Virus record (IMG/VR): IMGVR_UViG_3300017991_002548
Coordinates: 1-24,040 of that record
Direction: 5' to 3' (one strand)
Source of the DNA: a virus
Length of the DNA: 24,040 nucleotides
Both the position numbers and the translations under genes were made by a program. Below, piece by piece: positions 8,401 through 15,901 of the stretch (its first letter is position 1; each line of letters opens with the position of its first letter). Below the pieces are notes generated by a model that worked only from the letters and a program-made list of their open reading frames with translations, was not told the origin of the DNA and made no database searches.

Positions 8401-10538
8401 CAGAAGATGGATTCAAAACATATGATGAAATAACCAATGAACAGATTATGTGTTTTGATAGCACCTCTTCATGTATTAGGTTAGAACCTCCTTATAAATT
8501 ACATGTCTACGATTATGATGATGAATTGATTCATTTCTTGGGAGAACAATTAGACATTATGGTTACTCCACATCATAAGATGTTGGTTAGATCCCCACAT
8601 GGTGATAAATGGACAACTATCCTTGCTAAAGATGTAAAACCTGGAATGAGGTTTTTGGCTCATTCTGAGTATCAATGTAACTCTTATGCTGAAGACAGAA
8701 TTTCAATTGATGAGACAATCAGTATTGCTCCTAAAGACTTTTTTGAATATGCAGGATATTATTTATCTGAGGGTCATATGTCATGCCAGAAGAGCAATTA
8801 TCAGATTTCAATATCACAGTTGAAAAAATCGTCGGTTTTACAAACTATGTCATCTTGTGTTAGTAATATGGGTATGAATTTTAGCGAGTATGATTATGAT
8901 GACAGAACTACAAATTCTATTACTATCTGCAATAAGGAATTTGTACAATATATGAAAGAGAATTTTGGAACTCATGCAGAAAACAAAAAAATACCAGCTT
9001 GGATGAAAAATTATCCTGTTGATTATTTACATATACTGTTAAAAGCCCTGGTTGATGGTGATGGACATACAACCAAGCATAAAAATACAGAGAATCATGT
9101 TTATACTACTATATCAGAAGAATTAGCAGACGATGTGCAAGAAATAGCATTTAAATGTGGTTATAATGTAAGAAAAGCAATTCATGTTGATAGGACCAAA
9201 AACATAAATAGCAAAAGTCGATTATTATATAGGGTAAAATTCAGTAAAGGGACATGGAGCAAGGGAAACGAGCCACGACTGAAAGAGCATCATATAAATA
9301 AAGTTTCATATAAAGGCAAAGTTTGGTGTTTTACTACTTCAACTGGATTTTTTGTAACTCGCAGGAATGGGAAAATGACCATTCAAGGAAATAGCGGTTA
9401 CCAGTCAGCTCAAGTAGGTGTTGAAACTCTTATTCGTCGCATTGAATCATGGCGACATACATTAGCTGAATTTGCCGAAGAAAGAATATTTAAACCTGTA
9501 GCAGAAATGCAAGGATTTGTTAATGAAAAAGAAAGTGAAGAAGTTGGTGAAACTGTCTTCATGTATCCTACTATTAAATGGAACGAATTAGAATTAAAAG
9601 ATAAAACTCAATTCCACCAGTTGCTCAATCAATTACATGACAAACAAGTCATTTCCACTCAAACTTTATTAGAAGAGTTTGGATTTGATTATGATCAAGA
9701 AGTTATGCGCATGCGTCACGAGCAAGCTCAAGCTGGACCTGCTGGAGCAATGCTAGGTGGCGGTGGTGGAGCTGGAGGAATGCCTATGGGTGGAGGAGGA
9801 ATGCCTGGAGTAGGCAGTCCTGCTCAAGGTGGCATGCCAGGAGAAGGTATGGACCCCATGGGTGGTATGGGAGGTATGGGTGGAGGCATGGACATGGGTG
9901 GTGGTGGCATGCCTGGAGCTGTTGCGGAAGGTGGAAAAATTACAAAGAAGGGTAAAAGTAAAGCTTCAGAGGAAGCAGAAGCTCCACCTATGATGCCTAT
10001 AAAACTCACCAAGATTGAACAGAAAATGGCAGGAATGCTAGAAGAAGTAGCTAGTACTATGGGTTTCTCTCCTGCTAATATTCGCATGCAATTCCCAATT
10101 GAAAATCCCAAAGGTGGAAAACCCTTTACTATGGATTTTGCTCTTCCTCCATTGAAAATAGATATAGAAGCAGATGGTGAATTACACATGATTGCTGGAC
10201 ATGCAGAACATGATCAGGAGAGGGATTATTTATTAGCTCAGCGTGGATGGACAGTATTAAGATTTGATGACAAAGTCATAGAAGAGGCTCCTCATCACGT
10301 CAAAGCAACTATTAATTCATATATTACAAAAGCAATGCAAGCTCCATCTAAAACGGCATCTACAGACAATGACCATACAGTTGGTTACTTCTCTTATAGA
10401 GATGGATCACTAAAGGATTTAGGTAAAAATGCCCAGAAGTATTATGAAGGATTTGAGACCAGAGAACAAATTCATACTTCTGAACCAGTAGGGTCTCGTT
10501 CTGCGGAAGAATATTTTGCTACAGCAAGGAAAGTTTAA
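5478..10538 (+). CDS. Portal protein precursor with three inteins and a C-terminal DUF559-like domain
   Basis: Portal (head-tail connector) precursor of 1686 aa; removing inteins at residues 120-520, 539-690 and 966-1305 leaves 793 aa. The portal ring nucleates the prohead and is the DNA entry channel. Portal-like features in the exteins: YGTYGTSIIRRLFTTLAYKT; an aliphatic segment ending LPVRVVKIGS; and, once intein 3 is removed, NGEM joined to SGYQSAQVGVETLIRRIES, a conserved-looking portal motif. A zinc-knuckle-like module, C746-x2-C749GGTG...C762-x-H764, lies in the exteins. After the portal body come a Gly/Met-rich linker (about 1419-1490) and a DUF559-like domain (about 1528-1620). The start has only a weak GAGAACGG ribosome site. 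TAA overlaps the next ATG by one base. Portal assignment is from motif recognition and its neighbours. Confidence 0.85.
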   Translation: MSNIILPDDPEFNKPIIMGNPFEVDPTQDLNKQAITPGTKQAEMDRQRAENPHIFKYANTLPSSNPESWQNSMTKISQSTGVSNMMTQPMWFSPLHTPQNWQVASKRREVYQWSFVPDHCYLLNYGDFSLLDIQDVYTKHKNNQTMYIQNNKGEKASPDICTKRYVEKQVNTLKIMGVSHPLKVTHDHKCMIIKREHVKCTNVDSPGCLKAKCDLRRAIDYKISTVNAEDVRKGDYVLCPFSTEVKESVIKTKEQARFAGHVASDGYVSKKESGVSIFLHPDEEEFVMDSVKPIFDSYGSKANLQKDTRSKQLMSMRSGSKQLHVFASSLVKGSNIHKKYTDQVMLLDPKLQLHVLGAYIQSDGSYNKVNEQIEITTCSKHLASQLQIMFYRCGIMAFASRQPRGIKNGYKTSNSHYYMINVPKTYVYMLKDYVPGKIPENVYEPVEKSIYKDSKFRGKSNIYFKKDEHEIHRIQNRFFWKNYVVTPVVSNTCEDYKGDVYDIRTPPTFAITANGIAIHQCRFFYEGEPKVAAAIDFYCFAPETQILMANGSQKSISSIEPGDEVVSHSGKINKVAKTFVRDASEDILEIHYSGSSEILRVTYGHKILVEDNDSTKYVQAQELKVGDYLLTPINHLNLDHGSEHVKNLDGCDYIYQEIRDINHSEFVGKLYDLEIENDHSYIANGIACSNSRFPMNGFKLECTDPKILKFFAHHIVKKLHLNERFKEISSEYYMLGDVFVHTDIQCDICGGTGEDPDTGERCDHPGGKLSRIFIMNPDWIEVQRSPLTDEPLIVLIPDEELQQIVHKRQPKAIYDRIPEHLKALILSRAPIPLSNRTISHLKHMSVPYGTYGTSIIRRLFTTLAYKTKIMTANWIVAERLILPVRVVKIGSDARPAATQDIADVQQQLANVANDPNMTIVTHHNFEYDWYGTSGKVLQITQEMEHIDKELLDGLMLNQALLNGEMCHSEDTEVLTEDGFKTYDEITNEQIMCFDSTSSCIRLEPPYKLHVYDYDDELIHFLGEQLDIMVTPHHKMLVRSPHGDKWTTILAKDVKPGMRFLAHSEYQCNSYAEDRISIDETISIAPKDFFEYAGYYLSEGHMSCQKSNYQISISQLKKSSVLQTMSSCVSNMGMNFSEYDYDDRTTNSITICNKEFVQYMKENFGTHAENKKIPAWMKNYPVDYLHILLKALVDGDGHTTKHKNTENHVYTTISEELADDVQEIAFKCGYNVRKAIHVDRTKNINSKSRLLYRVKFSKGTWSKGNEPRLKEHHINKVSYKGKVWCFTTSTGFFVTRRNGKMTIQGNSGYQSAQVGVETLIRRIESWRHTLAEFAEERIFKPVAEMQGFVNEKESEEVGETVFMYPTIKWNELELKDKTQFHQLLNQLHDKQVISTQTLLEEFGFDYDQEVMRMRHEQAQAGPAGAMLGGGGGAGGMPMGGGGMPGVGSPAQGGMPGEGMDPMGGMGGMGGGMDMGGGGMPGAVAEGGKITKKGKSKASEEAEAPPMMPIKLTKIEQKMAGMLEEVASTMGFSPANIRMQFPIENPKGGKPFTMDFALPPLKIDIEADGELHMIAGHAEHDQERDYLLAQRGWTVLRFDDKVIEEAPHHVKATINSYITKAMQAPSKTASTDNDHTVGYFSYRDGSLKDLGKNAQKYYEGFETREQIHTSEPVGSRSAEEYFATARKV
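5835..7037 (+). mobile_element. Intein 1 of portal, 401 aa, with LAGLIDADG endonuclease
   Basis: Precursor residues 120-520. It starts with C120 (CYLLNYGDFSLL) and ends NGIAIHQ before extein C521. Block B is KVTHDHK (TxxH). Two LAGLIDADG-type motifs are FAGHVASDG (acidic D265) and LGAYIQSDG (D363), so the homing endonuclease looks intact. Block F is GDVYDIRTPPTFAITANGIA. The terminal residue is Gln where Asn is usual, with the penultimate His kept and Cys at +1. Removal joins FVPDH to CRFFYEGEP. It is more AT-rich than the exteins and contains three copies of GTATATAC. Confidence 0.92.
5882..5923. repeat. TGTATATACA pair inside portal intein 1
   Basis: ATGTATATACAAAACA occurs at 5881-5896 and again at 5913-5928, 32 bp apart. 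The two copies are read in different codon phases (VYTK versus MYIQN), and a third GTATATAC at 6823-6830 is in the remaining phase (SIYK). The conservation is therefore of nucleotides rather than amino acids. Confidence 0.85.
7092..7547 (+). mobile_element. Intein 2 of portal, 152-aa mini-intein
   Basis: Precursor residues 539-690. It starts with C539 (CFAPETQILMANGSQ), has block B LRVTYGHKILV and a typical block F, GKLYDLEIENDHSYIANGIA, and ends CSN before extein Ser691. The length leaves no room for an endonuclease domain. The usual penultimate His is Ser. Removal joins AAIDFY to SRFPMNGF. Only 18 extein residues separate it from intein 1. The N-terminal half resembles the protease intein (shared LMANG, GD.V and VT..H.IL patterns). 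Confidence 0.92.
8373..9392 (+). mobile_element. Intein 3 of portal, 340 aa, with LAGLIDADG endonuclease
   Basis: Precursor residues 966-1305. It starts with C966 (CHSEDTEVLTEDGFKTYDEI), has block B IMVTPHHKMLV, endonuclease motifs YAGYYLSEG (E1098) and LKALVDGDG (about 1188-1196), then GKVWCFTTSTGFFVTRRNGK and the end IQGN before Ser1306. The RRNGK...GN ending is common in phage inteins, with Gly in place of the penultimate His. Removal joins LLNGEM to SGYQSAQVG, one of the most conserved-looking stretches of the portal. Confidence 0.92.
10062..10340 (+). other. DUF559-like (PD-(D/E)XK-type) domain at the portal C terminus
   Basis: Residues about 1528-1620 carry the DUF559 pattern in order: MDF (D1553), IDIEADGELH (E1564, D1566, H1570), a DxxRD motif (D1579, R1582, D1583), then GWTVLRF (1590-1596) and a terminal helix with V and I spacing. 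DUF559 is related to Vsr-type nucleases. The acidic residues expected for metal binding are present, so the domain is not obviously dead. A Gly/Met-rich linker separates it from the portal body. There is no intein boundary here, so it should stay in the mature protein unless cleaved off. Confidence 0.75.
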
Positions 10539-10963
10539 TGTTAGAAATCGAAGCTTCTAGAAAACGTATTAGAGATCGTGGTATTCATTGGGAAGAACAT
10601 TATCACGAAAAATCTAAAGCTATGAAAAAGAAATTCGAGAAAATGTTACCCAAATCATATTTTCGCTGGGAAGGCATGGATCATACAACGGGTCATCCTT
10701 ATTATGTTGTTGTAGGACCAGCTATTTCTCAAAGATATGGTAAAATGTTTTTTGCGGGCATTAAAAAAATGCCTAAAAATCCTAAAAAGAAAGCATACAG
10801 TCCAACTGGTAAGTATTTTCCTTCTTTGCGTGGAGCATTAAGTCATGCAACAGAAATGTGGGGCATTCGTTTTCCTCAGGATGCTGGAGCTTATACAAAG
10901 AATGATTTAGAACCCCTGAATATTCCACGACATATGAAAGGCATGGAGTCTCCAAATGGCTAA
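10538..10963 (+). CDS. Hypothetical small basic protein
   Basis: 141 aa, function not recognised. The ATG overlaps the portal stop (TAATG), with AAGGAAAG as ribosome site, so translational coupling is likely. The N terminus is a charged helix (IRDRGIHWEEHYHEKSKAMK). The core has aromatic beta-type segments (YYVVVGPAISQRYGKMFFAG) followed by Lys-rich KKMPKNPKKKA. It overlaps the next gene by 8 nt. Its position between portal and protease and its high Lys/Arg content suggest a head or assembly factor, which is inference only. Confidence 0.75.
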   Translation: MLEIEASRKRIRDRGIHWEEHYHEKSKAMKKKFEKMLPKSYFRWEGMDHTTGHPYYVVVGPAISQRYGKMFFAGIKKMPKNPKKKAYSPTGKYFPSLRGALSHATEMWGIRFPQDAGAYTKNDLEPLNIPRHMKGMESPNG

Positions 10964-13900
10964 ACGAATAGAAGGCAAAGTTAAAACTTTTTTGTTTAAA
11001 GAAGCTCACAATCGAAGAGAGCACCAAAAACAACAGTTTATAAACAAGTTTCTGTTTCATGAAGCAGAAGATCGATTTGCCAGTGTATTAAAAGAAGCTA
11101 TGCCTCGTGGTGCTGGTCAGTCTACACTAAAGAATTCTGGATGGAATACCGTTTGGGACTGGTCTTTCCCAAGCGAACGAGTAGAACAAATTCGACAGGA
11201 AATCGAAGAAGAGTTTAGTCCATATTTTTATGACATTTTGCATGGTAAGCACAAACCTATTAAAGCAGGAATCACTATTAGTGATGATAAGAAACAGTCT
11301 TCTGACGATGTCCAAGATGGTTCTATCTATTTTAGATTTTCTTATCGTCGAGCTGTAGCTCCCTTGCCAAGTGATGACCCAACTCAGCAAGCAGCTCATG
11401 ATGTCTCACAAAATGCATTAAATACTCTTAACGAAATTCTTCCCGGATTTCGAGAATTTGCTGATGCAATAGAAGCGAATAACGTGCCTTTGCAGCCTTA
11501 TCACTATGGGGGTGATTTTAGCACTGCTTCCGGGGGTTTAACTGAAGGTAGAAAAGAATTTCTTTTTGATTTCATTAAACAAGAACGCCAAAGGCATTCT
11601 CAAGGTTTAGAAGGGGCACAAACTTCCACTTTTTACAGACAACATGAAGCAATGTTAGATGAAACAGGGGATATTCCTATATCTACTAGACAAGCTAGAA
11701 AGAAGATATTCTCCAACTCAGACATTCCAAATGTTGCTACTTTTAATGATTTATTTAGAGCAATTCAGTTTAAAGTACAAGATGGTTATACGCTCAATAT
11801 GCCTGAATTAACCCGAACTGTAAAAGGGCTAATTGATGAAAGTTTACAAAAACATCAGCTAGATGTACAATCTCAAGATCCTAAAGAACGAGGATATATT
11901 GATACGTATAAATATTTTTATTTTACTTTGTTTAAAGATATTACAACTTGGTTTGAAGCCTTTGCCACAAAGGGAACTAGTCCGACTAATGTAGATGTAA
12001 CACTTCAAGAATTACGTTTAGCTTTAGCTCATTTAACAACTCCTACAGCCAATGGACGACATTCATTAGAACCTGATCAGTTTTCTTTGTCTACTCGAAC
12101 CCCATATTATAGTAACGGATGGGATTCTTCACCTAACAATGCTCGTCAAAAAATGCTAACTTTGCCTCCTTTGAGACAATTACCAGATGGGGAGGTTCGA
12201 TATGATCGCGGCAATGGAAACATGGGATATGATCATTTAACGTCCAACTGGAAAGATGGAGTAGAATTATTTTTAAGTAATTGGGGACCAAAATGCCACG
12301 AATGGTATGAGATCTTAAGCACAGGAAATGCTAATGAAGCATTATCTACTCAGTCACCAGAAACTTTTGATGCGTTTCAAAATGTTTTTAATAATAGAAC
12401 CAGTGCAGAAAATGTTTTGGATATTATAGCAAAATCACAAGGCAACTGGGATGATTTCAAACAGAATCATTTGGATAAATCTTTTTACAGTGAAATAAGA
12501 ACTGTTTATAATGGAATGAAGGTATTGGAGGCAGAAAAGCATTTAGACCCTTCTCCGGTTCGTCATAAATTCCCTATACAGGCAAATCCTGATTCTGATG
12601 TATTACAGCAAGTAAATGAATATGCACAACAAATGTTATCTTTGTCTAAATCTAGTATCGAATATGCAACTGAAATGTTTGATGCTTTAAATAAAAATCT
12701 TATTGCTCTGTATTCTAATCAAGAGTTGGATTGGGACACTTTAACGCTTGCTCTTAAACAACTTAATGATGCTAGGAAATTAACAAATATTAAAATTAAT
12801 CCTCAAGATACTACCAAAGCTAATAATTGGGTTGGTCAAACTCAAGAAGATGCAACCTATAAAATGGATGCCAAAGGATTTGAAGCTTTTAGGAATTTTG
12901 GGTATTCTACAGCAAAAATGATGGATTTCTTATCGGCCGTAATGACTCGTTGCTGCGTTGAACAAGTCAATACTCGCGAAGATGGCAATCCTGAAACTTT
13001 TTATGGACATCAATATTCAGGTAGCTCAGGTAAGGGTCGTGGAGGAGAAATTATATTATCTGTTCGTTATGCGTTTAGTGCTCCTGAACTTAGTCAAGAT
13101 CCGAAAATTATCCAACAAGTAAGAGATGAGCAACGCAAACGACATGTTAGAGCACGATCTAGACTGCAACGACAAACAAAGTTCCCAGAACATGCAGAAC
13201 CAACTGGGAGATTTGCTGATCCTAATGATCCAGAAAGCGAAGTGGGTATTTTTGAGCCTCTTCCTAATGAACAAACTCCTATTGTTACTATTGTAGAAAA
13301 TGTGGAATATTTTTTAGGACAAGCAGCTGGAAAACGTCGATTTGCTAAAACTATTAGACATGGTTTGCCCTGGCGTCATATGATTGATCAATTTATGCTG
13401 ATGTACCCAGATGTTGGCGACCAATTAGGCGTTATATTTGAACCTATGAATGCTGATCTTCAACGTCTAGAATTGTCTTGTAAAAGAGCTATTGATAAAG
13501 TACGACAAGGAATAGAAGTTCACTATACTAATGATGATGGAGAAACTACAGTATTATCTAGTGATCAATTACAGTCAGAATCGTTAGAATTAGGTGATAT
13601 TCCTGAAGTGGAGACAGAAGCACCCAAGTCTCCGGAAATTCCGGTTACTTCACCAGGAGTAGCACAGCCAACAGCTCCAGCAGTTCAAGAAATTCCTGTT
13701 CCTGAAATGGAAGTAGTTGATCAACAGCCTGTACAAACTCAAGAAGAAAATGTACCTCCTAATGTTGTTAAATCAATGCCTTCAGTAAATTTTGTTGGAA
13801 AGAATAGAAATAACAATCGTCAATTATTAAGATCTCATTCGCATGTATTAGGAAGCGTATCAGAGAGATTTATCAGATCCGCAAATAAATTAGATGAAAT

Positions 13901-13967
13901 CGGCGAAACAAAAATTGCTGATAAAATAGATGTACTATTGTCTAAAATCCAGGAAGAAAAAATATGA
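10956..13967 (+). CDS. Large hypothetical virion-type protein (1003 aa)
   Basis: 1003 aa, function not recognised. It starts inside the previous gene (8-nt overlap) with ATGGAG as ribosome site and ends in an ATGA overlap with the protease gene, so the three genes are probably translationally coupled. The first 50 residues hold three similar peptides, FLFKEA, FLFHEA and VLKEA, resembling phage prohead-protease cleavage contexts (hydrophobic-x-x-E/A). Residues 60-830 are a mixed alpha/beta body without a recognised motif. Residues about 870-935 are Pro/Glu/Val-rich and disordered. The tail (SVSERFIRSANKLDEIGETK then IADKIDVLLSKI) is helical and similar in layout to the C terminus of the protein encoded at 30-851. 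Minor structural or internal head protein is the best guess. Confidence 0.78.
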   Translation: MAKRIEGKVKTFLFKEAHNRREHQKQQFINKFLFHEAEDRFASVLKEAMPRGAGQSTLKNSGWNTVWDWSFPSERVEQIRQEIEEEFSPYFYDILHGKHKPIKAGITISDDKKQSSDDVQDGSIYFRFSYRRAVAPLPSDDPTQQAAHDVSQNALNTLNEILPGFREFADAIEANNVPLQPYHYGGDFSTASGGLTEGRKEFLFDFIKQERQRHSQGLEGAQTSTFYRQHEAMLDETGDIPISTRQARKKIFSNSDIPNVATFNDLFRAIQFKVQDGYTLNMPELTRTVKGLIDESLQKHQLDVQSQDPKERGYIDTYKYFYFTLFKDITTWFEAFATKGTSPTNVDVTLQELRLALAHLTTPTANGRHSLEPDQFSLSTRTPYYSNGWDSSPNNARQKMLTLPPLRQLPDGEVRYDRGNGNMGYDHLTSNWKDGVELFLSNWGPKCHEWYEILSTGNANEALSTQSPETFDAFQNVFNNRTSAENVLDIIAKSQGNWDDFKQNHLDKSFYSEIRTVYNGMKVLEAEKHLDPSPVRHKFPIQANPDSDVLQQVNEYAQQMLSLSKSSIEYATEMFDALNKNLIALYSNQELDWDTLTLALKQLNDARKLTNIKINPQDTTKANNWVGQTQEDATYKMDAKGFEAFRNFGYSTAKMMDFLSAVMTRCCVEQVNTREDGNPETFYGHQYSGSSGKGRGGEIILSVRYAFSAPELSQDPKIIQQVRDEQRKRHVRARSRLQRQTKFPEHAEPTGRFADPNDPESEVGIFEPLPNEQTPIVTIVENVEYFLGQAAGKRRFAKTIRHGLPWRHMIDQFMLMYPDVGDQLGVIFEPMNADLQRLELSCKRAIDKVRQGIEVHYTNDDGETTVLSSDQLQSESLELGDIPEVETEAPKSPEIPVTSPGVAQPTAPAVQEIPVPEMEVVDQQPVQTQEENVPPNVVKSMPSVNFVGKNRNNNRQLLRSHSHVLGSVSERFIRSANKLDEIGETKIADKIDVLLSKIQEEKI

Positions 13968-15889
13968 TAGAAAAACGAGCAGACTATCAAGTGGTTGATG
14001 CTCAACCATTAAATACACCCAATTTTAGTGAAAGCTTTATAAAAGATCAAGCGCTAAAAGTAGATGCAACTGTATTAGCTGATACTCTTACTAAGATTGC
14101 AAATTCATCAAAAGAGTCTAGTGATAAAAGTGGTGATGCAGCAGAATCACCAATATTTGATCTAGAAGCAGAAATTTCTAGTCATCCAGATTCATTGTTT
14201 ATAAAATGCTTTGCCATTAAAGCCAATGAAACTAATGAAAATGGTGATTATTTCTCTGTGGAAGAACTTATGAAAGCTACTCCTACTTTTGTGGGAGTGC
14301 CACTATTTACTAATCATGCTAATTCAGATATAAATGAAGCTCGTGGTAAAGTTGTCCATTCGTGGTGGGATGATGAACAAAATGGAATTATGATTATTGG
14401 AAGGGTTGATGCAGCTGCTTATCCTCAATTAGCCCGTGGTATAAAAGAAGAATATGTAGTTGGAACAAGTATGGGATGTTTTACTTCGAAGTGTCGCGTT
14501 TTAATGGCTAATGGGACCTATTTACCCATTTCTGAAGTCCAGGATGGCGACTTGGTATATACACACAAAGGAAGAACTCAAGAAGTTCTTAATGCTCAGA
14601 TTCGATATAAGAAAGAATTTATTAAGCAAATATCATTTGAAGGCTATTCTTCTGTTTTAGAAGTTACAAAAGAACATCCAATTCTAACTTTGAAAAATCC
14701 TGAAGATTCAGAAAATTTTTCTTCAGAAAATTTAACTTGGACTAAAGCTCAAGATTTAGGCGCTGGTGATTCTGTTTTGGATAGCGGTAATGTATATACA
14801 AAATCTGATGACTCAAAAAATAATGTATATACAAGTTCTGGATCGTATTTACTTCGAAAAATTAAGAAAATAGATAACCTGTTTTATGAGGGTCCAGTAT
14901 ATAATCTACAAGTAGCAAAAGATAATTCATATGTAGTGGAAGATGTTGCTGTTAAAAACTGTCAAGTACAATACTCACTATGCTCAATATGCCATAATTA
15001 CGCTGAAACTCCCGATCAGTACTGCTCTCATATAAGAGAACAAAAAACACGAGAAGTACATGCAAGAAAAGTTGAATGCGCATATCACAAACACGGCAAT
15101 GAAGAACAATGTCCAATCTGTGGAAGCAGAAAAGGAGAAAAGAAAGTTTTTGCAGTCAGTAGCAAAGCATTTGAGTACAATTATGGGATAAAATTTATCG
15201 AGAATTCCTTCGTAGTCAACCCTGCATGCCCAGATTGTGGAGTTACAGAAGTTATTGATCCTCATAAACTTCTAGCAAAAATTGCTGACATTCAAGCAGC
15301 ATTACCAAACCTTTTGAAAGTGGCTGCCGAACAAGATATGTTCTGCTCAGATAAACAATGCGTTAAATTAGCAGGACAAGCAGAATTAGATAGCCTAAAC
15401 CAAGCCTTAGATCTTGTAAGTTCTGTGTCCCAGTCTATGTTATCTCAAAAAGAGCAATTAGATCTGGAATTTTTAAGTGATTTAGTAAAAGTGTTAGCAG
15501 ATCTGCAAACCGTTGTTGATGAATTAACAGAACAAGGATATGGAAGGTTGCAATCTCCTAGTGGTGTTGGTGCTGATACTGATGAAATTCAAAAACCAAC
15601 TGGACCACCTATGGGTGATAATGTTACTCGATCAGTACAACCATTGAATCCTACTCCAGGAGGCGGATCTAAGATTCAAACAGGACCTGCAGGACAAGTA
15701 GGAACTGTTACAGGTCCTATGGCTCATAAAAAATTATTGCAATTGCAAAAATTAGCTACCAATCTAATTAAACGAACCGAACATAAATTTGAAATACCAG
15801 ACCTGCAAATAAGTCAAAAAAATATCAAATTAGCGTCTCAACGGCGTAAAAAGAGATTAAATTTGCGAATGAAATTGGACACAAAATAA
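13964..15889 (+). CDS. Prohead maturation protease precursor with mini-intein
   Basis: 641-aa precursor; 480 aa after loss of residues 172-332. It would cleave scaffold and other head proteins during capsid maturation. Protease evidence: a beta-rich N-terminal domain with LFTNHANSD (candidate catalytic H118) and GTSMG (candidate nucleophile S169), the His/Ser arrangement of phage prohead proteases of the herpesvirus-like fold. After the intein the protein continues as CQVQYSLCSICHNYAETPDQ followed by further Cys/His pairs (YCSH, ECAYHKHG, CPICG, CPDCG), a probable zinc-binding region. A helical segment (about 430-520) and a basic C terminus (ASQRRKKRLNLRMK) follow. ATG overlaps the upstream stop. 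The large putative scaffold gene is next downstream, as expected for a scaffold-processing enzyme. Confidence 0.85.
   Translation: MIEKRADYQVVDAQPLNTPNFSESFIKDQALKVDATVLADTLTKIANSSKESSDKSGDAAESPIFDLEAEISSHPDSLFIKCFAIKANETNENGDYFSVEELMKATPTFVGVPLFTNHANSDINEARGKVVHSWWDDEQNGIMIIGRVDAAAYPQLARGIKEEYVVGTSMGCFTSKCRVLMANGTYLPISEVQDGDLVYTHKGRTQEVLNAQIRYKKEFIKQISFEGYSSVLEVTKEHPILTLKNPEDSENFSSENLTWTKAQDLGAGDSVLDSGNVYTKSDDSKNNVYTSSGSYLLRKIKKIDNLFYEGPVYNLQVAKDNSYVVEDVAVKNCQVQYSLCSICHNYAETPDQYCSHIREQKTREVHARKVECAYHKHGNEEQCPICGSRKGEKKVFAVSSKAFEYNYGIKFIENSFVVNPACPDCGVTEVIDPHKLLAKIADIQAALPNLLKVAAEQDMFCSDKQCVKLAGQAELDSLNQALDLVSSVSQSMLSQKEQLDLEFLSDLVKVLADLQTVVDELTEQGYGRLQSPSGVGADTDEIQKPTGPPMGDNVTRSVQPLNPTPGGGSKIQTGPAGQVGTVTGPMAHKKLLQLQKLATNLIKRTEHKFEIPDLQISQKNIKLASQRRKKRLNLRMKLDTK
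14477..14959 (+). mobile_element. Intein 4, 161-aa mini-intein in the prohead protease
   Basis: Precursor residues 172-332. It starts with C172 (CFTSKCRVLMANGTYLPISE), has block B LEVTKEHPILT and block F GPVYNLQVAKDNSYVVEDVA, and ends VKN before Cys333. The penultimate residue is Lys instead of His. There is no endonuclease domain. Removal joins VVGTSMG to CQVQYSLCSIC, so the insertion lies three residues after candidate nucleophile S169 and directly before a probable metal-binding Cys. A pair of TGTATATACA palindromes sits where larger inteins carry their endonuclease. Confidence 0.92.
14791..14833. repeat. TGTATATACA pair inside the protease intein
   Basis: AATGTATATACAA occurs at 14789-14801 and 14822-14834, 33 bp apart, both in the same codon phase (NVYT). 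A partial copy, GTATATAC, is at 14555-14562. The pair sits between the N-terminal splicing blocks and block F, where larger inteins carry an endonuclease domain. Confidence 0.85.
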
Positions 15890-15901
15890 ACCAATAATCA
15901 T

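Noticed and set aside
9824-10189. Minus-strand frame opposite the Gly/Met-rich portal linker
   Set aside because: The Pro-rich product is a by-product of GGA/GGT/ATG-rich coding sequence on the + strand.
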